NCBI GenBank assembly: GCA_002722695.1
Contig: PBMS01000014.1
Coordinates: 5,486-57,582 of the forward strand
Length of the DNA stretch: 52,097 bases
Origin: Methanobacteriota archaeon
Lineage (GTDB): Archaea; Thermoplasmatota; Poseidoniia; Poseidoniales; Poseidoniaceae
Reading direction: 5' to 3'
In this document: piece after piece, positions 16,736-23,761 of the stretch
Layout: each line of letters begins with the position of its first letter
How positions within the stretch are numbered: the first letter of the stretch is position 1
Position numbers and translations under genes: made by a program
The notes under the pieces: model-generated
The model's database searches: none
What the model saw: the letters and a program-made list of their open reading frames with translations, nothing else
What the model was told of the DNA's origin: nothing

Positions 16736-19012
16736 TCAACTAAGAAGAAGAAGGCTAAGTTGCATCACAGCGGCTCCAAAGACCGCACCAACGAGCAGAT
16801 GTTTAGGGCGATTTTGTTCTCTCGCTTGTGGAATCAGTTCATTGTATGCAACTACTGTCATGATCCCTCCGACAAATGCCAGCGAGCACCCTACCATGAA
16901 CGGGGTCAAAATCGGACCGAGAATCAACAAAGCGAACAAAGCCCCGAGCGGTTCGGTAAAACCGGTCGCCATTGCGATAAGCGTCGCCTTCATTCGACCG
17001 CCACCGCCTGCTTGTATTGGTGCGGCCACAGCAATGCCTTCGGGGATGTTGTGAAGAGCGATTGCGGCCATGAGCACGACACCGTACTGAGCTGATTCAA
17101 GAACGGCCACGCCCATGGCCAAACCTTCCGGGAAATTGTGAATGGCGAGGGCGATGGCTGTGAGGATGCCAGATTTGTACAATTTTCGTTCCTTTGACAT
17201 CGAGGAGAGATCTTCGTCCTTGTTCGCGTACATGCTCACGGCATAAACGATACCTACTCCCACACCAAACGAGAGCGTGATAGGAAGGAAGCCATTTTCC
17301 ATGGCTTGACCGAACCACAAATCGAGAACGGAAACCAAAAGCATCACGCCAGCGGCCATGGCGAGCAAAAAGGCCATCATTCCCTGACTGATTTCTTTTA
17401 GAACAAACACGATGAGGCCACCAATCCCAGTGGCGAGGCCTGCGAGCAATGCGAGAACAAACGGAAAGACCCAAGATTCAGACTCGCCCTCCAAGCCTGA
17501 AATTTGGATGAGTGGTTCCTCAATGCTCTCATGACCTCCTTGAGCAAGAAGGATTTGGAGGACGATTTCCACTGTCAACGCTAATCCGTCTTGGTGAACA
17601 ACATCTGGAACGTCGGTTGGACGGTGGTATTGTTCGTATTCCCACCCGTAAAACCCGACGGTTGTGGTCCCGTGTTGGTTAAACGAACGATGGTCGCTGT
17701 TTCCACCAAATTCGTTCAGTATGACGTTCGCCTCGTAATCCGCCCATACTTCATGCCCCAACACCGAACGTTGAATCTTGGAAATTGACTCGACAAGGCT
17801 CTGATCTGAGGTTTCAATACCGAGCGTTCCGAGTCCTATCGAGGGATTCAAGTTCGTTGAATCGAGGTTGATGTACAGATCAAGGTTTTCGACTTCTTCG
17901 GTGTAGGATTGTATGTAGGATTGACTCCCCAACAACCCCAGCTCTTCACCGCCCCATGTGGCAAAGGTGACGGTCGATTCAAGATTGAGTTCACTCAATT
18001 GAGTGGCAACCTCGAAAAGTTGGGCCACACCGACGGCGTTGTCTACGGCGCCAGGACTGATGTATACTGAATCATGATGGGCGCCAACCAATATCTCTCC
18101 ATTCCCGTGGCCAGGGAGTTCCCCCGTCACCACTTTCACGCTTCTCATACCAACGTTATTTCCTTCCCAGAATCCGTCCAGAGAAGCATACAAGGTGGGG
18201 TCGCTTGCAGCTTGTTCGATGTAATCATGGAACTTCACTGCAACACTTTCAGCGATGTAGATGTAAGGAATCAATGCATCAGCGTATTGACCGCCATAGG
18301 CATCAGGGAACGGAACGGTTGCACCGTCTTCTTGCACGGTAACGGAGCGAAAGGGAGGTGTCTCGACGCCCTCTGTGTAGATCATGACAACGCCTGCATT
18401 TCGATCAATGGCATCTTTGTAGATTTCAGCGAGACTACGGGTGTTGTCATGGTTAATCATCACGGCGAGGTCCGTCATATCACCAATATTTTCAAAATTC
18501 TCAGCTGACCCGTTGCCGATGAAGGTGAGCATGTTGTCGTGCTTGTGAATTGAACCCGAGTATCCCATGAACGTGAAACTCTCAACGTGATTCAAATCCC
18601 CCGTTTCGTCAATTGCAACCCGACCCGTGCCCGCCGAACCATCCGGCAAGCCTGGGGCATTTTGCACACCCTGCTCCAACTGTGCATGCATCAAAATTTG
18701 GTGGTCTTCTGGCTCCGCGTCAACAAACCATGCTCCAGTCACTTGAAATTCCTCTACTCTGACGTTCTCCAAGCCGATTTCCGTGAAACGCTTACTGATA
18801 TAATCTGAAGCAAGTGTTTCTTCCACTGAACCTGCAACCCTCGGTCCAAGCGAGGCGATGTTCGATACATCTTCCATCATTTTTGAATCATCGATTGCAA
18901 AGGCCACCTCTTCCTCTTCATGGAGGAGAAACTCATACGTAAAACTCGATAACAAAACAATGGTGGAAACAACACCAACCACAGTAAGCATTCGGTCTGA
19001 CGACAGGCCCAT
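16736..19012 (-). CDS. Fusion of an extracytoplasmic M28 peptidase with a ZIP-family metal transporter
   Basis: One uninterrupted 758-residue frame. Residues 8-28 form a signal-anchor helix and about 40-480 an M28 zinc peptidase: GAHHDSVY (about 313), GAVDNAVG (bridging Asp), WGGEELGLLG (about 355), NLDSTN (about 382) and YHRPTD (about 462). From about 510 to the end are eight hydrophobic segments of a ZIP (GufA-like) transporter with both metal-site motifs, AIHNFPEGLAMG (about 626) and ALHNIPEGIAVA (about 656). ZIP proteins have an outside N-terminus, so the peptidase would face outside, as its anchor also predicts. Metal import coupled to a metalloenzyme is an inference. The gene is more AT-rich than its neighbours, and its promoter contains a DtxR-like palindrome. 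Confidence 0.9.
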   Translation of the reverse strand: MGLSSDRMLTVVGVVSTIVLLSSFTYEFLLHEEEEVAFAIDDSKMMEDVSNIASLGPRVAGSVEETLASDYISKRFTEIGLENVRVEEFQVTGAWFVDAEPEDHQILMHAQLEQGVQNAPGLPDGSAGTGRVAIDETGDLNHVESFTFMGYSGSIHKHDNMLTFIGNGSAENFENIGDMTDLAVMINHDNTRSLAEIYKDAIDRNAGVVMIYTEGVETPPFRSVTVQEDGATVPFPDAYGGQYADALIPYIYIAESVAVKFHDYIEQAASDPTLYASLDGFWEGNNVGMRSVKVVTGELPGHGNGEILVGAHHDSVYISPGAVDNAVGVAQLFEVATQLSELNLESTVTFATWGGEELGLLGSQSYIQSYTEEVENLDLYINLDSTNLNPSIGLGTLGIETSDQSLVESISKIQRSVLGHEVWADYEANVILNEFGGNSDHRSFNQHGTTTVGFYGWEYEQYHRPTDVPDVVHQDGLALTVEIVLQILLAQGGHESIEEPLIQISGLEGESESWVFPFVLALLAGLATGIGGLIVFVLKEISQGMMAFLLAMAAGVMLLVSVLDLWFGQAMENGFLPITLSFGVGVGIVYAVSMYANKDEDLSSMSKERKLYKSGILTAIALAIHNFPEGLAMGVAVLESAQYGVVLMAAIALHNIPEGIAVAAPIQAGGGGRMKATLIAMATGFTEPLGALFALLILGPILTPFMVGCSLAFVGGIMTVVAYNELIPQAREQNRPKHLLVGAVFGAAVMQLSLLLLS

Positions 19013-19035
19013 GGTTTAAGTCGAGGGGCTACACT

Positions 19036-19058
19036 TGATAAATTTAGGGCGGCCTAAA
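19036..19058 (-). promoter_or_regulatory. TATA box overlapped by a DtxR-like palindromic operator, promoter of the peptidase-ZIP fusion
   Basis: TTTAGG (19043-19048), GCGG, CCTAAA (19053-19058) form a perfect inverted repeat. Its core TTAGG-N4-CCTAA has the arrangement of the DtxR/IdeR operator core (TTAGG TTAG CCTAA). On the minus strand TAAATTTATCA (19036-19046) lies about 29 bases before the ATG at 19012, the spacing of a TATA box on a leaderless mRNA. A bound repressor would cover the TATA/BRE region. The regulator is not encoded in the window; the assignment rests on the motif only. Confidence 0.5.
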
Positions 19059-19176
19059 AATAAATTGGAATTGGCTGGATGGCAAATTTACAACGGTCCT
19101 TATCGAATCTCAATGCAACGGGTCCTCATCGAAACACGCACGAACACAAGGGTAGCCTTTTGAAGTGGCTCGGATT

Positions 19177-19389
19177 TTATCCCTGCCTTTCCATTGTGAC
19201 CAGAAGGTGTGATGTATGCCCCCATCCACTGGTGATTGGTATGACTGATATCAATCTCCAACCTTCGGAACTGTGTTTTTTGATTCTATCATGCAATTCT
19301 ATTTCGCCCTCATCCATTTTTGGTTCCCATATTTTTTTTTTGAGTTGAAATTTGACATTGAAGGTTTTGTATTCGTATGAATTAGTCAT
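19177..19389 (-). CDS. Small DUF4177-like protein A
   Basis: From the ATG at 19389 the product is 70 residues: SYEYKTFNVKF at the start, HDRIKKHSSEGWRLISVIP in the middle, HLLVTMERQG at the end. This strand-helix-strand pattern with an EGW motif matches DUF4177-like small proteins (usually KWEYK, then LNELGEEGWEL, then a final strand). Function unknown. It is AT-rich, like the rest of this stretch. A second member of the same type lies divergently at 19655, so the two may be an old duplication. The frame is open further upstream to 19458, but similarity begins at this Met. Confidence 0.6.
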   Translation of the reverse strand: MTNSYEYKTFNVKFQLKKKIWEPKMDEGEIELHDRIKKHSSEGWRLISVIPITSGWGHTSHLLVTMERQG

Positions 19390-19560
19390 GTATGTTGCAT
19401 TTGTCGGCGATTTATTTACCCATCTATGGTATGAATAATCAAATCGGACTATTCTCAAGGGTTCATCCTAATACCATTCGAACACAATTGTTGTTCGGAA
19501 CGGTTTTGCGTGGGCCGTTCGCATCGCTACACAAGGATTTACTTTTCCCGAATGTACGAT

Positions 19561-19570
19561 TCTATATAAA
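19561..19570 (+). promoter_or_regulatory. TATA box upstream of DUF4177-like protein B
   Basis: TCTATATAAA is a strong archaeal TATA element. A transcript would begin near 19592, a few bases before the GTG at 19598 and about 60 bases before the ATG at 19655. Confidence 0.5.
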
Positions 19571-19654
19571 ACGAAGAACTCATCATAGGGGCAAGAGGTG
19601 CAGGAAGTGATACGCACAGATATCGTCAAATACAACACTGACTCAGAAAAATCC

Positions 19655-19825
19655 ATGCAGAAGTGGGAGTACAAGATATTGAAGTTCTCGATAAGCCAGG
19701 AATTACCACCTGAGAATTACTTGAATCAACTAGGAGAACAAGGATGGAAAATTTCTGCATCTGGAGGTATGGCCAGAAATCCTGGGGGTCACGGCTGGAT
19801 CATATTGATGAGAGAGAAAATTTAA
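19655..19825 (+). CDS. Small DUF4177-like protein B
   Basis: From the ATG at 19655 the product is 56 residues: MQKWEYKILKFSIS, then LNQLGEQGWKISASGG and HGWIILMREKI. It has the same WEYK, EGW-like and terminal-strand layout as the protein encoded at 19177-19389 and as DUF4177. Function unknown. A GTG at 19598 in the same frame would add 19 residues and lies just after the transcript start predicted from the TATA box, so the true start is open. Conserved sequence starts at the ATG. Confidence 0.6.
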   Translation: MQKWEYKILKFSISQELPPENYLNQLGEQGWKISASGGMARNPGGHGWIILMREKI

Positions 19826-19897
19826 TGATCGCAAGGCGAGATTAACACCATGCCCGACTCATTTCTCCAATTCGTGTAGCGTGATACGGAGTGAGAT

Positions 19898-20116
19898 CTG
19901 TTTCGCAAAATTCGTGAACATAGTATAGGAACGACCCCAGAACCGGTTCGAAAAATCGTTGGTTGGATTCTGCTAATTTTCGGTGCTGTGGCACTGTTGA
20001 GCTTGTACCCCGGGTTTTTGTTCTTCGGGCTCACTGACCTAATGTTTATGATTACACTCTCTGTTGGTATATCTTCAATTGCTTTGGGGAGAATGTTTCT
20101 GAGACATTATGGCTGA
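19898..20116 (+). CDS. Possible small two-helix membrane protein without a standard start codon
   Basis: The frame after the TGA at 19892 reads about 72 codons: a basic start (LFRKIREHSIG), then two hydrophobic stretches (IVGWILLIFGAVALLSLYPG and FGLTDLMFMITLSVGISSIA), a basic LGRMFLRHYG and a stop at 20114. This is a protein-like pattern. There is no ATG, GTG or TTG before the first helix; a CTG at 19898 lies seven bases after GGAG (19888-19891). It may use CTG, be a gene remnant, or be chance. Low confidence. Confidence 0.3.
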   Translation: MFRKIREHSIGTTPEPVRKIVGWILLIFGAVALLSLYPGFLFFGLTDLMFMITLSVGISSIALGRMFLRHYG

Positions 20117-20133
20117 TGAAGTTAGTTTGAACA

Positions 20134-20147
20134 CAAGGGGCCCCTTG
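20134..20147. repeat. Perfect 14-base palindrome
   Basis: CAAGGGGCCCCTTG lies 18 bases after the stop of the small membrane ORF and about 140 bases before the acyl-CoA dehydrogenase. It could be part of a terminator or a protein-binding site; nothing else identifies it. Confidence 0.4.
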
Positions 20148-20220
20148 CGACCCCCGTCCTTTCAATGGGTACCCTCTGCTTGGACCGGCAAATGACTGGT
20201 CGGCGTGGTCGTTACCATTC

Positions 20221-20262
20221 CGAAAATATATTGCTTTATTTGCTGACATGATATACATTAAG
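20221..20262 (+). promoter_or_regulatory. Promoter region of the acyl-CoA dehydrogenase
   Basis: CGAAAATATATTG (20221-20233) resembles a BRE plus TATA box and would give a leader of about 30 bases. A second AT element, GATATACATTAAG (20250-20262), lies 26-38 bases before the ATG and would give a leaderless mRNA. Either could be used. Confidence 0.45.
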
Positions 20263-20287
20263 TGCTAATTATTAGTAGTCCTAAATA

Positions 20288-21439
20288 ATGGCTAAATTTG
20301 GTCTTACTGAAGAGCAAGAGATGCTAATTGAACTTGCTAAACAATTTGCTGATGAGGAGCTGATTCCAAATGCAGAGGAATGGGACCGAAATGGCATTTT
20401 TCCTGAAGATTCGATAAATAATGCCCGGGATTTAGGATTACTCAATTGCACTATACCCCAAGAATACGGAGGCATGGGTTTGAGCTTTTTAGATGAGGTA
20501 ATCATCAATGAGGAATTAGGCAGAGGAGACCCGGGATTTGCAACAATTACGGGCGTTACCATGCTTGCTTGTCATCCACTGATATATGGGGGTACAGAAG
20601 AGCAAAAAAAGGAATATTTAGGCAGAGTTTGTGATGGGAAAATATCCGCTTACTGTGTTACTGAACCAGGTGCTGGGTCAGATGTTAAGGCGATAACTAC
20701 AACTGCAGTGCTTGATGGAGATTCTTATATCCTCAATGGCTCAAAAATGTGGATTGGTGGTGCAGGTCATGCAAACTGGTTCTATGTGCTTGCTAGAACT
20801 GGTAATGACCAATCGCACAAATCCCTTAGTGGATTTATTGTTGAGGCGGATTCAGCCGGATTAGAAGTCGGAAAAAAAGAGGAAAAAATGGGTCAGAGGT
20901 CGTCAGATACACGTTCTGTTACATTTGAAAATGTTATGGTCCCAAAAGAAAATCTCATCGGTGGAGTTGAAGGCAATGGGTGGCTTCAAGCAATGGTTTC
21001 ATTCGATAGATCACGTCCAATGCTTGCCGCTCATGCGCTAGGTAATGCTAGAGGTGCTATGGAAGAAGCTTGGAATTATGCTAACGAGCGTAGAACCTTT
21101 GGCAAACCCATTTTTGAGCACCAATCAATCTCATTCATGCTCGCAGATATGAGTACTAAGATTGAGGCTGCCCGTCTATTGGCGCATAAGGCTGCTAGCC
21201 TGTTAGATAATGGAGAAAGAGCGACTCTAGAGTCAGCACATGCCAAGAGATATGCCGCAGACATTGGTATGGAAATAACAACCGATTCAGTTCAAATCTT
21301 TGGTGGTTATGGATATTCTGAAGAGTTCCCTGCTGCTAGAAGAATGCGTGGAGCAAAGATCTACCAAATCTTTGGTGGCACTAGTCAGATTCAAAGATTA
21401 ATTATTGGCCGAGAAATGAATAAAAATTTCAAACAGTAA
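20288..21439 (+). CDS. Acyl-CoA dehydrogenase
   Basis: FAD enzyme of the acyl-CoA dehydrogenase family (2,3-oxidation of an acyl-CoA, electrons to ETF). The 383-residue length is typical. Family motifs: YCVTEPGAGSDVKA (flavin/substrate), WIGGAGHANWFYVLAR, RRTFGKPIFEHQSISFMLAD, QIFGGYGYSEEFPAARRMRG and YQIFGGTSQIQRLIIGRE. In medium- and short-chain enzymes the catalytic Glu sits in the YEGT motif; here that position is Gly (FGGT). The alternative position used by isovaleryl- and long-chain enzymes (Glu before Arg in helix G) is Ser here (FDRSRP), so the base is not obvious. The gene is clearly AT-richer than its neighbours (sampled 60-base lines 42-50% GC against 58% in nrdA), suggesting transfer. 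Substrate unknown. Confidence 0.9.
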   Translation: MAKFGLTEEQEMLIELAKQFADEELIPNAEEWDRNGIFPEDSINNARDLGLLNCTIPQEYGGMGLSFLDEVIINEELGRGDPGFATITGVTMLACHPLIYGGTEEQKKEYLGRVCDGKISAYCVTEPGAGSDVKAITTTAVLDGDSYILNGSKMWIGGAGHANWFYVLARTGNDQSHKSLSGFIVEADSAGLEVGKKEEKMGQRSSDTRSVTFENVMVPKENLIGGVEGNGWLQAMVSFDRSRPMLAAHALGNARGAMEEAWNYANERRTFGKPIFEHQSISFMLADMSTKIEAARLLAHKAASLLDNGERATLESAHAKRYAADIGMEITTDSVQIFGGYGYSEEFPAARRMRGAKIYQIFGGTSQIQRLIIGREMNKNFKQ

Positions 21440-21477
21440 ATCCCCTTTGCATTTTATTTTCCTATACGAAGGGGATT
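21439..21477 (+). terminator. Inverted repeat with T-rich loop after the acyl-CoA dehydrogenase
   Basis: AATCCCCTT (21439-21447) and AAGGGGATT (21469-21477) form a perfect nine-base-pair stem starting at the stop codon. The loop contains ATTTTATTTTCC. A T-rich tract right after a stop codon fits archaeal termination, and the next gene is convergent. Confidence 0.5.
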
Positions 21478-21523
21478 CGGTGGGCCGATATAGACGCTGC
21501 CCATGGAGATGCCGTTCTATGAC

Positions 21524-22171
21524 TCATTTACCGTCGTTTGACCAGGATTGTCGCATGACCATACCTGCGGCTTCACCGGCGTCCATCGGATCGTAATCGT
21601 GCTCGAAGATGAAGTGCTTCACGAGGTTGTGCTGGGCCACGCTTTCGCCGCACACGGGACAGTCGTACCGGTCGGGTTCTCGTTGGCCTCGGAACGCCGC
21701 TCGCCCCCTTGGCGTCGCCAGACCCGACACAGTTCGAAGCAGTGTGGACATAAACACCAGCGCAAACAACACCATGCAGCACCCCAGTCCGCCGAAAAAG
21801 CCCGATCCTGAACCGTCTTGGGCAAGACGAATGTTCTGCGTCATCTTGCCTTCGCTGGTGTTGCGAAAGGTGTCAAGGTCGATGACGTGAGTAAAGTTCT
21901 CGCCGCGCAACTGGAGGTAGATTTCCGTGCCGTCCTCGTCGTCGTCCACCTCGATGGCGATGAGGAACACGCCCTGTGCGTCGGTGATGGCGCTGGCGCC
22001 GCGGTATTGGTAGCACTCCACGTTGCCGGGGCGGCACTCGACGAAGACGTCGCGCAGCATGACCGGTGTGTTGTCGCTGTAGGTGGCTTGTCCCGAAATG
22101 CGGTACGTCTCAGCGCTGGCCACGGGCAATGCGAGCACGGCCAACACCAGCACCACCAACGCCCTGCGCAT
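21524..22171 (-). CDS. Membrane protein: extracytoplasmic beta domain, one helix, cytoplasmic C2H2-like zinc finger
   Basis: No named family. From the ATG at 22171 the product is 215 residues. A signal peptide (MRRALVVLVLAVLALPVASA) is followed by a beta-sandwich-like domain of about 100 residues resembling carboxypeptidase-regulatory/CNA-B repeats (YRISGQATYSDNTPVMLRDV, TDAQGVFLIAIEV). A transmembrane segment (LGCCMVLFALVFMSTLL) comes next. The cytoplasmic tail holds C-x2-C-x11-H-x4-H, a C2H2-type zinc-binding pattern. The frame extends 21 residues further upstream, but the signal peptide supports this Met. It is divergent from yjbQ. Confidence 0.65.
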   Translation of the reverse strand: MRRALVVLVLAVLALPVASAETYRISGQATYSDNTPVMLRDVFVECRPGNVECYQYRGASAITDAQGVFLIAIEVDDDEDGTEIYLQLRGENFTHVIDLDTFRNTSEGKMTQNIRLAQDGSGSGFFGGLGCCMVLFALVFMSTLLRTVSGLATPRGRAAFRGQREPDRYDCPVCGESVAQHNLVKHFIFEHDYDPMDAGEAAGMVMRQSWSNDGK

Positions 22172-22249
22172 GCCTGAAGGTGCCGGTTGGAACTTATCAA
22201 GGGTTGATTTCGCCCAATCGTTCTTTGACCGCACTGAAAACCCGTGTGC

Positions 22250-22717
22250 ATGGGCACCTTAGTAACCGGAACCGCCGCCACCTACGTGGAGGAACTTCAC
22301 ATCAACACCGAGAAACGCTATGAAATCGCTTGCATCACCCGAGACGTTGAACGGGTCGTCGCCGAAAGCGGCATCCAAGACGGCCTGGTTTTGGTGAACC
22401 CGATGCACATCACAGCCTCGTGCTACGTCAACGACCTCGAGCACGGGTTGCATCAGGACATCATGACCTGGCTTGAGAAGCTGGCGCCGTTTTTCGGCAG
22501 CGACGGTCGTCAGGGGGAGGAATACCACCACCACCGCACGGGGGAGGACAACGGGGACGCTCATCTCAAGCGGCAGTTGTTGGGCCAGCAGGTGACGATG
22601 CCGGTCCGCGACGGACGTTTGCATCTGGGGACGTGGGAGCAGATTCATTACGCTGAGTTTGACGGTCAGCGCAACAAGCGCATTCTGGTAAAAGTTGTCG
22701 GGGTGATGGTCCAGTGA
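22250..22717 (+). CDS. YjbQ/UPF0047 family protein
   Basis: About 155 residues with the family pattern: GLVLVNPMHITASCYVND (the H-x-T-A/S motif), a His-rich stretch near EEYHHHRTGEDNGDAHLKRQ, and VTMPVRDGRLHLGTWEQIHY followed by FDGQRNKRILVKVVG. The family trimerises and some members show weak thiamine-phosphate synthase activity; the true role is unsettled. A GTG six bases upstream (22244) is an alternative start. The stop overlaps the GTG start of the thioesterase (GTGA), so the two are co-translated. Confidence 0.88.
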   Translation: MGTLVTGTAATYVEELHINTEKRYEIACITRDVERVVAESGIQDGLVLVNPMHITASCYVNDLEHGLHQDIMTWLEKLAPFFGSDGRQGEEYHHHRTGEDNGDAHLKRQLLGQQVTMPVRDGRLHLGTWEQIHYAEFDGQRNKRILVKVVGVMVQ

Positions 22718-23130
22718 CGCTTTCCTCGCCACCGGAACCGATCGGCTACGTGGCCGATCTCGGGGTGGAACGCACGCTGTGGACGCCGGGAGCTTCTCGA
22801 CTGGAGCTCACGCTGACCGAGGACCACCTCAACAAGGGCGGTGCGGCTCACGGTGGGATTCACATGATTCTGCTCGATTCGGCCCTGGGCGGTGCGCTCG
22901 TAGCGTCGCTCAAGGTGGAAGAGTGGTGCGCCACCACCCAACTCTCCACGAGTTTCCTGGCCGCAGCTTATCCGGGAGAGCGTCTGGTGGCGGAGGGGCG
23001 CGTGGTCCGTCGAGGTAAGCACGTGGCCCATCTTGCTGGCGAAGTCAAAGTGGGCGATCGGCTCGTCGCCACCGCCACGGGGACGTGGGCGATATGGTCC
23101 AGTCGTCCGCCCTCGCTCTCAAAGGATTGA
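22714..23130 (+). CDS. Hotdog-fold thioesterase, PaaI-like
   Basis: The 138-residue product has the PaaI/4HBT pattern: LNKGGAAHGGIHMILLDSAL (HGG and the following helix with the acidic catalytic residue), STSFLAAAYPGERLVAEGRV, and a final strand VATATGTWAIW. It likely hydrolyses an acyl- or aryl-CoA thioester in the cytosol. It starts at a GTG overlapping the yjbQ stop and ends five bases before the convergent lipB gene. Confidence 0.88.
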   Translation: MTLSSPPEPIGYVADLGVERTLWTPGASRLELTLTEDHLNKGGAAHGGIHMILLDSALGGALVASLKVEEWCATTQLSTSFLAAAYPGERLVAEGRVVRRGKHVAHLAGEVKVGDRLVATATGTWAIWSSRPPSLSKD

Positions 23131-23134
23131 CATC

Positions 23135-23749
23135 TCACCGTTCCAACGCTTTTCGTACGCCAGCGCAGATGGCTTTGATGAACGCCACCTCTGCGATTTC
23201 GTAGCCGAGCTTGGCCAGCGAAGTCGTCGTGTCTGCGGCAAGGCCGCAGCCAGCTACCCCTTCCAAACGACCCGGTGGGGTGTTGAGGTTCACCGAGAAT
23301 CCGTGTCGGCTGACCCAACGAAGGAACGAGAGACCGATGCTGCACACCTTGTAACCGTCCACCCAGACGCCCTGCATGCGTTCATCTCGAACACCTTTGA
23401 CGCCAAATTCGGCGAGGGCATCGATGAGCCACCCTTCGATGATGTGAATGATGTCCGCGACCGAAGCCTCACCTTTCCGTTCGCCCCACTTGACGATGGG
23501 ATAGCCCACCACCTGCCCGGGTCCGTGCCAGGTCAACCCTCCACCTCGATCAACCGCAACCGTTGTGTAGCCCGGGGGCGGCAACACCCCGTCGTTGCGG
23601 GCGCGTGGTCCGACCGTGACCACTTCGGGGTGGGAGAGAATCAGGAGGGTGTCGGGGATCGTCCCCTCGATTCGCTGTTGTTGAAGGTCGCTCATCAGCC
23701 TCTGTGCGTCCTCGTAAGCAACAACGCCGAGCTCTCGAACGTCCAGCAT
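23135..23749 (-). CDS. lipB: Octanoyl-[protein] transferase
   Basis: LipB moves octanoyl groups from acyl carrier protein to the lipoyl domain, before sulfur insertion by LipA. The 204-residue product has RGGGLTWHGPGQVVGYPIVK, GVWVDGYKVCSIGLSFLRWV (catalytic Lys in GYKV) and the acyl-thioester Cys in VAGCGLAADT (PCGL in most homologues, GCGL here). LipB is typical of bacteria; most archaea with lipoate use LplA-type ligases. The dut stop lies 12 bases upstream on the same strand, so the two may share a transcript. lipA is at 34.2 kb. Confidence 0.93.
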   Translation of the reverse strand: MLDVRELGVVAYEDAQRLMSDLQQQRIEGTIPDTLLILSHPEVVTVGPRARNDGVLPPPGYTTVAVDRGGGLTWHGPGQVVGYPIVKWGERKGEASVADIIHIIEGWLIDALAEFGVKGVRDERMQGVWVDGYKVCSIGLSFLRWVSRHGFSVNLNTPPGRLEGVAGCGLAADTTTSLAKLGYEIAEVAFIKAICAGVRKALER

Positions 23750-23761
23750 GGATACACGCCC

